The notes below the pieces were generated by a model. The model saw only the letters and a program-made list of their open reading frames with translations. It ran no database searches and had not been told where the DNA came from. Source: a virus. Taken from it: DNA of 64,000 bases. The stretch lies in IMG/VR virus record IMGVR_UViG_3300046740_000391, positions 1 to 64,000 of that record; one strand, 5' to 3'. Positions 43,340 to 50,794 of the stretch are shown here, one piece after another (position 1 is the stretch's first letter; every line of letters begins with the position of its first letter). The position numbers and the translations under genes are program-made.

Positions 43340-43545
43340 CGGTCGGTCGGGATTTGACGGACGATCTCTACCTCAGCAGCGACACCGGTGCGTTCGGTAT
43401 CGCGAGGCGTTTCCCACAGGGCCCGTTCGCCTTCGTAGCCACGAAACTTGCCCAGGCACTTGGCCTTGGTGCCGTCGTTGTATGTGATCTCGATCACGTA
43501 ATACCGATCGGGTTCGGGTTCTTCGACGGTCATCATCGGATCCAA
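43336..43545 (-). CDS. Small hypothetical protein, 69 aa
   Basis: Acidic N-terminus followed by beta-rich segments (RYYVIEITYNDGTKAKCLGKFRGYEGERALWETPRD). AGGAGGG site lies 11 bases before ATG 43545. It overlaps the nuclease gene as GTGA, so is coupled to it. A palindromic element at 43578-43598 lies just upstream. Function unknown. Confidence 0.65.
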   Translation of the reverse strand: MDPMMTVEEPEPDRYYVIEITYNDGTKAKCLGKFRGYEGERALWETPRDTERTGVAAEVEIVRQIPTDR

Positions 43546-43565
43546 CAGTGACCCTCCTGCGTGGT

Positions 43566-43841
43566 TTATGCCAACGACGAACGATGCGTGCGTCGCACTG
43601 AAACGGCATCGCGCCCGCGCGCGCGGCCGGTCCTGTGCGCGTCGTCAATCGCGCGAACCAGCCGCGCGTGCCGACGCGCGCCGATGTTGTACACGACCTT
43701 CGTGCTGAAGGTCGAGGTGGGGTTGTTAGCCACGAGCGTGAGCAGCGTGGCGGTGTTGCGTGCACAGCGAGCGTGCGCGCAATCCTCGCAGGTGGCGTCG
43801 AGCAGCAACCTGATCTCGTCGATCAGTTGTCGCTGGCTCAT
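43566..43841 (-). CDS. Small Cys-rich basic protein, 91 aa
   Basis: ATG 43841 has GCAGGAAG just before it; ATG 43862 would add 7 residues with no ribosome site, following the TCCACCCATAT word. Sequence has CEDCAHARC (Cys-His cluster) and a very basic C-terminus (RTGRARGRDAVSVRRTHRSS). Possibly a nucleic-acid binding zinc protein. No family recognised. Confidence 0.55.
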   Translation of the reverse strand: MSQRQLIDEIRLLLDATCEDCAHARCARNTATLLTLVANNPTSTFSTKVVYNIGARRHARLVRAIDDAHRTGRARGRDAVSVRRTHRSSLA

Positions 43842-43947
43842 GGCTTCCTGCGGGCGTCTCATATGGGTGGAGTTTACCACGAACGCATTGTTGATCTGGA
43901 GGGTGGATGATGCGACCATCTCAGTGACCGCCTATACAGGGGACTGC

Positions 43948-44331
43948 ATGGCTGACGATCGGGACATCAACATCCACGTGAGTGTCGATGACGACGACGA
44001 GGACGAACTTCGCCGCGTCCGTCGTCAGCTGCACGGCATCAGCGAATCTCTGGAGGAACTCATGGCAACAACCGACGCCCTCGTCGCCGCCGTCGCGACG
44101 CTCACGACCGAGGCCAACGATGCCGCGGCTCGTGATGCTGCCAACGCCCAGGCCGCAGCCGATGCCGCGACCGCTGCGGCTGCTGCAACGGCGACGCTGC
44201 AGGCGACCGTCGACGACCTCAACGCGCAGATCGCCCTGCTCACCGCCGACGCGGTGGACCCGGCGGTCATTACCCAGCTCGAAGCCGACGTGGCCGCGAT
44301 CAGCGGCGTGGTCAACAGCATCGCTGTCTAA
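43948..44331 (+). CDS. Rightward Ala-rich coiled-coil protein within the leftward region
   Basis: 127 residues from ATG 43948 (AGGGGA upstream). Begins MADDRDINIHVSVDDDDED, then a heptad-rich region LRRVRRQLHGISESLEELM and a long Ala/Asp coiled coil (AANAQAAADAATAAAAATAT, LQATVDDLNAQIALLTADAV). Read on the opposite strand to its neighbours and convergent with the 44332 gene (adjacent stops). The layout resembles short coiled-coil virion proteins such as decoration or collar parts, so it may be a late gene stranded in the early block. Confidence 0.66.
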   Translation: MADDRDINIHVSVDDDDEDELRRVRRQLHGISESLEELMATTDALVAAVATLTTEANDAAARDAANAQAAADAATAAAAATATLQATVDDLNAQIALLTADAVDPAVITQLEADVAAISGVVNSIAV

Positions 44332-44622
44332 TCAAACGCCCGGACGACCAGCGGTTGTGGGTTCCGCTGGTCGTTCCGTGGTTTCATCACCTTCGTGGAC
44401 CGGGCAGGTGCCACCTTGGTGGTTGGTTGGGTCGTCGCTGGTGCATATGCGTTTTCCTGTCGCGACCTCGGCCTCCTGTTCGGTCAGCCAGTTGTACGGG
44501 TGGGTGAGAGAGATGGCGTCTACGTCGTTCGCGTAGAGCGCACGAATGTGGGCCGGGTGATCGTACCCGCGCTCCAGCGCGCGGGTGATCGCCCATGCGG
44601 GGTAGTTGTCCGGGGTGCTCAT
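44332..44622 (-). CDS. Hypothetical protein, 96 aa
   Basis: ATG 44622 overlaps the previous stop as ATGA. N-terminal half folds plausibly (STPDNYPAWAITRALERGYDHPAHIRALYANDVDAISLTHPYNWLTEQEAEVATGKR), then CTSDDPTNHQGGTCPVHEGDE with a possible Cys/His metal site. Function unknown; early operon. Confidence 0.6.
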   Translation of the reverse strand: MSTPDNYPAWAITRALERGYDHPAHIRALYANDVDAISLTHPYNWLTEQEAEVATGKRICTSDDPTNHQGGTCPVHEGDETTERPAEPTTAGRPGV

Positions 44623-44996
44623 GAGCGGGAGTCCCGGAACAGGGCTTCGCAGGCGGGGCACCGATGATCGTGAGGGATAGTCCAGTCGTGCCCCTCCACG
44701 TCAGGGGCGCTGGACGGGGTGGCGAGGGCGGTACGGAGAGCGGCCTTCGCATCTCCCTCGGCATCCAGCGACCAGTCATCGCTCTGGTCGAGATCGAGCA
44801 GCGCCTGTGCCGCCGCTCGCAGCGCCTCGTCGCCGCTGGGGCGGGTGGCGTCGAGGGTGACACCCGCGTCGCGGAGGCGGGCGGCGAGCAGCGTGCATTG
44901 GTAGCCCGACTCAGATGGCGAGCCGGGTTCGTGTCCGTCGTCGCAGAGGTCCTTGTGCAGTAGCGCCGCCAGCGGGTCGCGGGGTGTGTCGGGCAT
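44619..44996 (-). CDS. Small zinc-ribbon-like protein, 125 aa
   Basis: Overlaps the regulator gene by one base (TGATG). Contains Cys at CDDG and YQC early, then helical Ala/Leu-rich middle (LRAAAQALLDLDQSDDWSLDAEGDAKAALRTALAT) and a C-terminal HDHRCPACEALF with CxxC and two His, a likely zinc knuckle. Not a recognised family. Confidence 0.62.
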   Translation of the reverse strand: MPDTPRDPLAALLHKDLCDDGHEPGSPSESGYQCTLLAARLRDAGVTLDATRPSGDEALRAAAQALLDLDQSDDWSLDAEGDAKAALRTALATPSSAPDVEGHDWTIPHDHRCPACEALFRDSRS

Positions 44997-45868
44997 CAGT
45001 GCGTCGCCCCGATCTGGATCTTCTCGCCGATCAGGCGCTGGTTCTGCTCCGACAGCCTGCGGTTGGCCGTCTTCAGGGCGTCGTAGCCCTCCAGCTTGGT
45101 GCGCTGTTCGGCGATCGTCTCGCCCTGATGTGCGATGCGGTTCTCCAGTGAGGTGATGTACGGCAGCGCCAGGGCAACCGTCTCCAGCACGGGATCCGGC
45201 TCGAACGAGACGGCGCCCAGCATCTGGCTGGTGTCGATCGTCATGCCGAGCTGCGTGGCGATTTCCTCCAGCTCCTTGATCTTGTCCTTGATCGCGCCGC
45301 TGCGGCCTGCGTACTGACGAGCAGCCTCGACGAGCGCCGCCGACTCGTCAGGGACGGCTGCTGTTCGGCGGGCCTCCTTGAGTCGAGTTGCGAGCGACGA
45401 GATCGGCTCGTCTCCGGCGATGGCACGGACTTCCTCCTTGTCGTTGGTGGCGAGGACGGCGGCGGTGCTCATCAGCAGCTCATGGTTGGCCTGCTTGGCG
45501 CTCTGGGGCTTGCCGCGTCGGACGTCGCCGGACTTCTTGCCGCCATGGGCGTAGTTCTCGTACGACCCCTTGCGCCGCTCGTCGGTCGAGAGGGCGAGCA
45601 CCTTCTGTGCCTCGTCCTTGCTCATCAGCAGCGTGTAGTAGAAGTGACGGCCCATGTCGGGCGTGTTGACCTGGCCGAACACCAGCCGCTTGGTGAAGAT
45701 GCCCAGGGACTCGAAGTGCCGCATCGCCTTGGAGATGCTGGCGAGGTTGATGGTGTCGGTGATGTCGGCCTGGTTGAGGCGACGCTCCTCGCCGACAGGC
45801 CAGTCGGCGTAGAGGATGTCGAGGAGCTTCTGCTCCTTCTCGAAGTAGCCTTCGATCAGACGAGGCAC
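44996..45868 (-). CDS. Winged-helix DNA-binding protein with coiled coil, 290 aa
   Basis: GTG start after AAGGAGGG. N-terminal (about 1-80) EKEQKLLDILYADWPVGEERRLNQADITDTINLASISKAMRHFESLGIFTKR reads as a winged helix-turn-helix; the rest is helical and coiled coil (ETIAEQRTKLEGYDALKTANRRLSEQ). A phage regulator or DNA-organising protein. Position in the middle of the early run fits transcription control. Confidence 0.7.
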   Translation of the reverse strand: MPRLIEGYFEKEQKLLDILYADWPVGEERRLNQADITDTINLASISKAMRHFESLGIFTKRLVFGQVNTPDMGRHFYYTLLMSKDEAQKVLALSTDERRKGSYENYAHGGKKSGDVRRGKPQSAKQANHELLMSTAAVLATNDKEEVRAIAGDEPISSLATRLKEARRTAAVPDESAALVEAARQYAGRSGAIKDKIKELEEIATQLGMTIDTSQMLGAVSFEPDPVLETVALALPYITSLENRIAHQGETIAEQRTKLEGYDALKTANRRLSEQNQRLIGEKIQIGATH

Positions 45869-45871
45869 TGG

Positions 45872-46276
45872 TTAGCCCTCCTTGGGGGTGCGACTTGCCC
45901 ACCGGCGCGCGGCGGGCGTGACAACTTGACCTTGGCTAATGAGCCAACGAGCACGAGCCCGATCCCCGTCGGCATAGCGACGGGGGATGCGGATGCGCAG
46001 GTCGGCGGCGAGCATTACTGCTCGGGCGTTGGTGGCGTACAAGCGCATGGCGGGGCTCATGTCGTTGTAGCCGTGGAGTTTGGTTGCTGCCACAAGCATC
46101 AGGAACTTGCGCAGCCCGGTCCGGGTGACCCGACGCTCGGGCCACCAATGCACCTGACGATCAGCGAACCCCCGAACATGATCGGGTTCAGGGGTTCCGA
46201 CCTCGCCGTACCAGTTGCCCTGGCACAGCTTGACGCCGAGTTGCTCGGCGAGACCTCGATAGGTCAGTCCGTCCAA
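45872..46276 (-). CDS. Hypothetical early protein, 134 aa
   Basis: TTG start at 46276 with GGTGGAG before it; no better start in frame. LTYRGLAEQLGVKLCQGNWYG could be a helix-turn-helix, followed by Arg/Trp-rich sequence (WWPERRVTRTGLRKFLMLVAATKLH). It overlaps the upstream gene by 13 bases. Likely DNA or RNA binding; not assigned. Confidence 0.6.
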   Translation of the reverse strand: MDGLTYRGLAEQLGVKLCQGNWYGEVGTPEPDHVRGFADRQVHWWPERRVTRTGLRKFLMLVAATKLHGYNDMSPAMRLYATNARAVMLAADLRIRIPRRYADGDRARARWLISQGQVVTPAARRWASRTPKEG

Positions 46277-46533
46277 GCCATCTCCACCGTGTAGGCGGTG
46301 AGTGGACGGTTGGGCCTTCCGTCAGTCCGGCGTGGCACCACCGTCGATTGACGCTGCCAGTATTCGAGGGCGGTCTTGACGTCGTCAAACGCCATCGCGT
46401 CCTCCTTGTCCCCCGATGTCAACAGCATCCCCCGACCGTCCAGACCATCGACGTCGCAACTCACGACGTACTGCTCATCGAAGGTCGAGGGAACACCATC
46501 GGCACGGCCGATGATCTTGAGGTGCACCTTCAT
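46264..46533 (-). CDS. Small hypothetical protein, 89 aa
   Basis: ATG overlaps the RadC-like gene stop as ATGA. Beta-rich (HLKIIGRADGVPSTFDEQYVVSCDVDG) then helical (DDVKTALEYWQRQ). No known domain. Coupled to the RadC-like protein upstream. Confidence 0.62.
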   Translation of the reverse strand: MKVHLKIIGRADGVPSTFDEQYVVSCDVDGLDGRGMLLTSGDKEDAMAFDDVKTALEYWQRQSTVVPRRTDGRPNRPLTAYTVEMAWTD

Positions 46534-47021
46534 GCCCGAACGATCTGGGCACGCTTGTGCCCAGCTCCTTGTGCCATTGCGGTGCTCTTGGCGGATGGGA
46601 TCAGCAGCCCGTGCTCAGCAAGGCTGAACAGGCCGCCCTTGGGCCCGGTGATCAGGTGATCCTCGAACATCAACCCAGCCGCATTGGCCGCGGTCATTAC
46701 GATCCGGGTCATCTCGACATCCATCGCCGTGGGCATGATGTCGCCCGACGGATGATTGTGCGCGACCATGAACCGATCGGTGCCAGCCAGCAGCACGGCT
46801 GCGAGCAGAGCGGGGATCGGGATGTCCAGTTCATGGTAGCCGCCGACCGCGATCTCGTTCACGGTTCGGACCTGTTCGATGCTGTCGAAGGTGATGACCC
46901 ACATCCGTTCCTGGGTGGAATCGGAGAGGCCCCACTGCTTCAGCAGGGTGGATAGCTCGGGAACGGACGGCTGCTCGCGTTCAACGACCAGCTCGGTTCG
47001 TACAAAGCGATCGACGTTCAT
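46530..47021 (-). CDS. RadC-like JAB-domain protein
   Basis: 163 residues, AAGGAG site. RadC-type JAMM motif HNHPSGDIMPTAMD (HxHx7TxxD, the zinc site) near residue 90, preceded by ERMWVITFDS and VGGYHELDIPIPALLAAVLLAG and followed by AANAAGLMFEDHLITG. RadC-family proteins occur in phages and mobile elements with recombination genes; biochemical role is unsettled. The usual N-terminal helix-hairpin-helix part of chromosomal RadC is missing, which is normal for short phage forms. Confidence 0.85.
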   Translation of the reverse strand: MNVDRFVRTELVVEREQPSVPELSTLLKQWGLSDSTQERMWVITFDSIEQVRTVNEIAVGGYHELDIPIPALLAAVLLAGTDRFMVAHNHPSGDIMPTAMDVEMTRIVMTAANAAGLMFEDHLITGPKGGLFSLAEHGLLIPSAKSTAMAQGAGHKRAQIVRA

Positions 47022-47083
47022 CGCAACTCCTTGGTGGGCGACCTCATCGGTTCGTCAGGCTGATGTTCAGTCGCATGTTGGGT

Positions 47084-47446
47084 TTAGAACGGCAGGTCAG
47101 ACAGGTCATCGTCCTTGACCGCCGATGGAGCAGCTTCCTCTCGCCGGTCGAGGAACTCGACGTTGCGAGCGTTCAGTTTCACTCCGTAGTGCTTGACGCT
47201 GTTCTTGTCGGTGTACGAGTCATCGAGCAGCGAGCCTGTGACCAAGACCTTGCTGCCCTTGCGGGTGTATTCAGCGACCACATCCGCCAGCTTCTCCCAT
47301 GCCTCGCACGAGAGGAACAGCGTGGTGCGGCTCTCGCCCCGGCCATCATTGATGGCGATGCGGAACGAGGTGATGGCCTTCCCGCTGGCCGTGTATCGCA
47401 TCTCCGGATCCTTGGTCAGGTTGCCGGTTGCGACGTACAGGTTCAT
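47084..47446 (-). CDS. ssb: Single-stranded DNA-binding protein
   Basis: 120 residues from ATG 47446 (the earlier frame part is non-coding). OB-fold SSB pattern: NLYVATGNLTKDPEMRYTASGKAITSFRIAIND, RTTLFLSCEAWEKLADVVAEYTRKGSKVLVTGSL and the acidic tail DDDLSDLPF, the C-terminal protein-binding tip of bacterial-type SSBs. It coats DNA during replication and recombination. Confidence 0.92.
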   Translation of the reverse strand: MNLYVATGNLTKDPEMRYTASGKAITSFRIAINDGRGESRTTLFLSCEAWEKLADVVAEYTRKGSKVLVTGSLLDDSYTDKNSVKHYGVKLNARNVEFLDRREEAAPSAVKDDDLSDLPF

Positions 47447-47453
47447 CTGGGCC

Positions 47454-47681
47454 TCACGTAGGTGATATGGGTGGAGGAATGGTACCACCGTCGGCTCGAC
47501 GAGCGATGCCGTCGATGGTGACCAGGACGCCGCCCCGGTGAGCGTCCTCGTCCGGGCAGAAGAAGTTGTGACTCAGGAGCCACATCTTCCCGCCGCAGAC
47601 GGGGCACTTGTCGGTCGAGTAACGAGTCGGCTCAGGATCGACGCCGCCCAACTCCGACCACTGCGCGACTCGAATCCGCAT
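47454..47681 (-). CDS. Small zinc-ribbon protein, 75 aa
   Basis: ATG 47681. Contains CPVCGGKMWLLSHNFFCPDE: Cys pair plus a later Cys and His residues (SHNFFC, DAHRG), a plausible zinc site. It lies just upstream of ssb, with the TCCACCCATAT word in the gap. Overlaps by 50 bases the small 48-aa gene in another frame. Function unknown. Confidence 0.62.
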   Translation of the reverse strand: MRIRVAQWSELGGVDPEPTRYSTDKCPVCGGKMWLLSHNFFCPDEDAHRGGVLVTIDGIARRADGGTIPPPISPT

Positions 47682-47778
47682 GGGTCCTCTTCTCGTGCTC
47701 GGCGATCGCTTTGGTGAGTTCCTCCCCCCGTAGCGTCCAGGGGAAGATGTAGCCGCAGGTGCGGCACTGGATGGTCAT
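47632..47778 (-). CDS. Tiny zinc-finger protein, 48 aa
   Basis: ATG 47778 overlaps the previous stop as ATGA. The sequence begins MTIQCRTCGYIFPWTLRGEE and continues as a helix LTKAIAEHEKRTHAD: CxxC then H(x3-4)H spacing (EHEKRTH), a C2H2 zinc-finger-like layout. It is too short for usual length cut-offs, but the finger geometry and coupled start support it. Confidence 0.6.
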   Translation of the reverse strand: MTIQCRTCGYIFPWTLRGEELTKAIAEHEKRTHADSSRAVVGVGRRRS

Positions 47779-48224
47779 TCACGATCTCCGATCGAGTTGT
47801 GGATGAGACTGAACACGAACTGGGTGTCTTGGTTGCTGGGTTCGAGGCCCAGGGCCTCAGCGAATGCGACCTCGTTGCCGTCGACTTCGTCGTACAGCGA
47901 CCAGAGCGCTTCCGGAATAGCTTCGTCGGGCAACATCAGCACCGACTCCAGCAACGACGATCGGCGCCGAGCCATGTCGAGCGCATCGGCCAGTGCCAGA
48001 TCCTCTTCGACCTGCAGCTGGTTGCGTTCGTACGTCAGGACCTCGATCTCAAAGTTGATGCGATCCATCGCCGCGAGGGCGACGTTGTCGGAGATGTTGG
48101 CGACGGCGAGACGATCACTCGCCTTGGTCAGGTGGGCGATCGTCTTGGCGATCCGCTCAAGTCGATCTACGCGAGCCAGGTCACCCCACTGCGTTCGGAC
48201 GTGCTCCGGAGAGCTTCCGGCCAT
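47775..48224 (-). CDS. Helical hypothetical protein, 149 aa
   Basis: ATG 48224 is preferred over the farther frame start, as it reduces the overlap with the upstream gene to 58 bases. Long helices (VDRLERIAKTIAHLTKASDRLAVANISDNV.., MDRINFEIEVLTYERNQLQVEEDLALADALDMARRR) with an acidic C-terminus. No recognised family. Probably an early coiled-coil protein. Confidence 0.62.
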   Translation of the reverse strand: MAGSSPEHVRTQWGDLARVDRLERIAKTIAHLTKASDRLAVANISDNVALAAMDRINFEIEVLTYERNQLQVEEDLALADALDMARRRSSLLESVLMLPDEAIPEALWSLYDEVDGNEVAFAEALGLEPSNQDTQFVFSLIHNSIGDRE

Positions 48225-48442
48225 CGCAGCAAAGACGCCCGGCGCTTGGGCGTGATCTCCCCCGGCTTCGCCGGGTCGAGTCTGAACCATTGGATTTCTC
48301 CCATGACGAGGGCTCGTGTGAGCACCTCAGTGAGTGCGTATGCACCGCTGTACGGCACCTTCGCAAAGACCGTGACCTGCTTGCCTACGGCAGAGCGGAA
48401 CATGATCCGGAAGATACGTACAGCGGGCCACTCGTTAGGCAT
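48167..48442 (-). CDS. Small hypothetical protein, 91 aa
   Basis: Mixed beta/alpha basic protein (PNEWPAVRIFRIMFRSAVGKQVTVFAKVPYSGAYALTEVLTRALVMGEIQWFR, GEITPKRRASLLRW). Start overlaps the previous gene by 8 bases. No family recognised. Confidence 0.65.
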   Translation of the reverse strand: MPNEWPAVRIFRIMFRSAVGKQVTVFAKVPYSGAYALTEVLTRALVMGEIQWFRLDPAKPGEITPKRRASLLRWPEALRSTSERSGVTWLA

Positions 48443-48659
48443 GGCTCTCCTCCGGTGGCGTCAGCAGCGCCCGCTGGCGGACGGCCTCGGTCATCGCAAG
48501 GTTGATCTTGGCTCGGCTGTGCTCCATCTCGGACGCGGTGTGGCCCAGGAAGATGTTGACGACAGCGTCACCGTCATCGCCACGAATGACGATGCCGGAC
48601 TGGGTGAGATTGGCCAGGATGTCGGACTCGTTGACCCAGATATCGATGGTTGCGTGCAT
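48435..48659 (-). CDS. Small hypothetical protein, 74 aa
   Basis: ATG 48659 with GAGG 8 bases upstream; a TTG one codon earlier is less likely. Sequence HATIDIWVNESDILANLTQSGIVIRGDDGDAVVNIFLGHTA then helix EMEHSRAKINLAMTEAVRQRAL. No known domain. Confidence 0.65.
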   Translation of the reverse strand: MHATIDIWVNESDILANLTQSGIVIRGDDGDAVVNIFLGHTASEMEHSRAKINLAMTEAVRQRALLTPPEESHA

Positions 48660-48680
48660 CAAGTGTACCTCATGTGATGA

Positions 48681-49253
48681 TCAGTTGCTGAAGTGGATTG
48701 GGCAGTACGATCCGGGCGAGTGGTAGATGTCCCCGGTCGACCGGTTGAGCATCCCGTTGCAGAGCTGTGATTCTGCTTCCTGCTCGGCCTCGATTTCGCT
48801 GGCGTTCTCACGAGCCTCGTCCTCATTGGCTCGCTGTTCGTTGATCCATTCGAGCTGGGCTTCGAGGATCGTCTTCCCGCTCCAGGGACTCCTCTCCTCG
48901 CTGGGATAGTCGATCAGGTTGATCACGGCCGCCATGACATCGACCATGAACATGTAGTCGTCGACCTGTTCGGTGGTCTCGCAGTCGAGTACCTCGGAGT
49001 AGTTCTCCTGGATGGGTGTGAGGTCGTTGTCGATGTCGAGCCGCTCGAACTTCCCGCCGATGGTGCCGATGCGGTCACCATCGTTGTCCACGATTTCGTA
49101 CGACTGACCGGGCTTGATCAGGCTCTCGACGCGGCGATTGACGCGGACGATGCGTTCTGCATGGGCCGTTGGGACGATGCTGATTGTCGAAGTTGTGCTG
49201 TTGTTGAAGTTCATGGCCGACAGGTCGACCGTGAAACCGTTGGTGGTGTCCAA
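48681..49253 (-). CDS. Acidic hypothetical protein, 190 aa, TTG start
   Basis: First gene after the terminator at 49305-49329. TTG 49253 has a strong GGAGG 9 bases upstream; ATG 49214 is the next choice. Beta-rich first half (GQSYEIVDNDGDRIGTIGGKFERLDIDND) and an acidic helical second half (ILEAQLEWINEQRANEDEARENASEIEAEQEAESQ), ending with CPIHFSN. CNG, C and H near the end might bind zinc. Function unknown. It starts a transcription unit behind the conserved 22-base element. Confidence 0.68.
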   Translation of the reverse strand: MDTTNGFTVDLSAMNFNNSTTSTISIVPTAHAERIVRVNRRVESLIKPGQSYEIVDNDGDRIGTIGGKFERLDIDNDLTPIQENYSEVLDCETTEQVDDYMFMVDVMAAVINLIDYPSEERSPWSGKTILEAQLEWINEQRANEDEARENASEIEAEQEAESQLCNGMLNRSTGDIYHSPGSYCPIHFSN

Positions 49254-49281
49254 CGAACGATGCCTCCATTTGTGTTGCGTT

Positions 49282-49304
49282 GTGCAACGCGATCAAGCGG
49301 CAAA
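49282..49304 (-). promoter_or_regulatory. Conserved TTGCCGCTT-N4-GCGTTGCAC element, copy 1
   Basis: On the minus strand TTGCCGCTT, GATC, GCGTTGCAC, starting at the base after the terminator stem and 28 bases before the TTG start of the 190-aa gene. On the plus strand it ends in a perfect palindrome GCGTTG-TG-CAACGC (49277-49290). Followed by GCATCGTTCG at the start codon. Likely a phage promoter or regulator site; see copies at 52293 and 55718. Confidence 0.6.
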
Positions 49305-49329
49305 CGCCGCGCGGTTTGGCCGCGCGGCG
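49305..49329 (-). terminator. Terminator after JAMM gene
   Basis: Perfect 10-base-pair stem CGCCGCGCGG/CCGCGCGGCG with a TTTGG loop, 17 bases after the 49347 stop. GC-only stem without T-run on the minus strand except TTTG; likely strong intrinsic termination or a transcript barrier. Confidence 0.7.
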
Positions 49330-49346
49330 CTCCCGCTCAGTCGGTG

Positions 49347-50312
49347 CTAGGCGTCCAGACCGTCGAAGTTGAAGTCCGCGAGATCAGCGAGGATCCCGGC
49401 CGACAACTCCGGCAGCGTGGTGTCCGCCGTGGTCGTGTCCGCCACGGGCGGCTGGAAGCCCAGCGCCTTCGGCTTCACCGCGGGGCGGTGAGCCTGCACG
49501 CTGCCGATGGTCACGGGGCCGTTGGCCGCGTAGTCGGCCTGGAGCTGCTCCATGAAGTTCGACGGCGCCTCCTGCTTGGCCACGTCCAGTGCCATCTGGA
49601 GAGGCATCAGCTTCTGCATCCCGAACATGAGCATCTCGAACGGGTCGTCGCTGTTGCCCCCGGCCACGAACTCTTCGAGCGCGGTGGCCAGGTTGTCCAT
49701 CGCCTCCACCAGCGGGTGGACGTAGCCGAGGACGCGGGCGTAGCTCTCGGCGTAGATCCGAGCGGTGACCGCGTCGTACTTGGGACTGACGCCGTTGACG
49801 TCGTCCGACTGCATCGCGATGATCCCAGCCTTCTGGGTCACGATGAACGACTGGAACTTGCGCGGCGCACCGAGGTGCGCTTCGTGCTGGAAGTCCGCCA
49901 TGTTGATCACGCGGACCTTGTGGTTGTCGTTGTCGCTGGGCTGGCCCATGCCCTCGGGATGGATGTGGAACCAGGTCCACCGCTCCATGCCCTCGATGCT
50001 GTGGGCCCAGGCCGCGATCTCCTTGGTCCACTCGGGGAACTCGACGGCGTCGCCCGAGCCGAAGATCTGGACCGGCTCGTCGTCGACGCTGACGCGGAGG
50101 ACCATGTAGCCCACCACGATGTCGTTGAGGTCGGTGCAGACCGCGATGTCTGCCTCGGCCCACTCGCCCTTCTCGCCCAGCGGCTCGATGGTGCGCTCGT
50201 AGAGCAGCTTGAGGAACTCGCGCATCGCGACGATGTGCACCTTGACCTCTTCGGCGGTCGGCTCCTCGTCGGGCTGGACTGCGGGAAGCTTGTATCCGAT
50301 CAACTCGCCCAT
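49347..50312 (-). CDS. JAMM/JAB-domain metallopeptidase-like protein
   Basis: 321 residues. A perfect JAMM zinc motif at about residue 117: HIHPEGMGQPSDND (HxHx7SxxD), within WTWFHIHP. Upstream strands MVLRVSVDDEPVQIFG and downstream LGAPRKFQSFIVTQKAGIIAMQ complete the JAB fold, and an acidic residue for catalysis is available in VEFPEWTKE. JAMM proteins cleave isopeptide bonds or amide links on ubiquitin-like or other proteins. The C-terminal about 140 residues are helical and Thr/Pro-rich. It ends the unit that begins with zinc proteins, next to a AAA+ ATPase unit. Confidence 0.78.
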   Translation of the reverse strand: MGELIGYKLPAVQPDEEPTAEEVKVHIVAMREFLKLLYERTIEPLGEKGEWAEADIAVCTDLNDIVVGYMVLRVSVDDEPVQIFGSGDAVEFPEWTKEIAAWAHSIEGMERWTWFHIHPEGMGQPSDNDNHKVRVINMADFQHEAHLGAPRKFQSFIVTQKAGIIAMQSDDVNGVSPKYDAVTARIYAESYARVLGYVHPLVEAMDNLATALEEFVAGGNSDDPFEMLMFGMQKLMPLQMALDVAKQEAPSNFMEQLQADYAANGPVTIGSVQAHRPAVKPKALGFQPPVADTTTADTTLPELSAGILADLADFNFDGLDA

Positions 50313-50335
50313 CAGTGGGTTTCCCTTTCTCCGCT

Positions 50336-50794
50336 TTACCAGCGGAACTCGACGTCGTCGATGCTGACGACGCCCGACTCCTTGTTGAACTCGGCTGTCG
50401 GCCCGATGGGCGCAGCCTCTTCGACCACCTTGGTCTTGGCCATCCCAACGGGACGGACCACGAACGTGCCTTCGACGACCACATCCATCAGGCAGTCAGG
50501 GCACAGATACTCCAGGTTGTACGGCATCTGCCCCGGGATGAGCGCGACACGATCGCGCCCTTCCTCGCAGTGGTAGCACTGCCAGGCGCCGCTGTCGTTG
50601 ACCGCGTCGAAGCCGGTGAACTTGTGGCCGTTGTAGTTGACGTCGAGTTCGCCGTTCTCGACTGCGCTGAACAGACAGTCGGGGCACAGATATTGCAGGC
50701 TCTGCGGCCAGCCGTTCTCACCCTGATAGATGCGAGCGACCGAGCCGTTGCTGCCGTTGCAGTAGTGGCAGATGAAGCCTCCTTGCTCGATCAC
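50336..50794 (-). CDS. Zinc protein with two repeated Cys4 units
   Basis: 152 residues from GTG 50794, which overlaps the previous stop as GTGA and has GGAGGTGA 7 bases upstream. Two paralogous zinc units: FICHYCNGSNG..LQYLCPDCLFSAVENGE (about 8-52) and WQCYHCEEGRDR..LEYLCPDCLMDVVVEG (about 70-110), each with two CxxC pairs. An acidic tail follows. Probably protein or nucleic-acid binding. Member of the unit with the cysteine-rich and JAMM genes. Confidence 0.75.
   Translation of the reverse strand: MIEQGGFICHYCNGSNGSVARIYQGENGWPQSLQYLCPDCLFSAVENGELDVNYNGHKFTGFDAVNDSGAWQCYHCEEGRDRVALIPGQMPYNLEYLCPDCLMDVVVEGTFVVRPVGMAKTKVVEEAAPIGPTAEFNKESGVVSIDDVEFRW

Noticed and set aside
44240-44262. LLTADAVDP in the 43948 protein as a further FTADAVI unit
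   Set aside because: Single, within a regular coiled coil with different spacing; likely chance.
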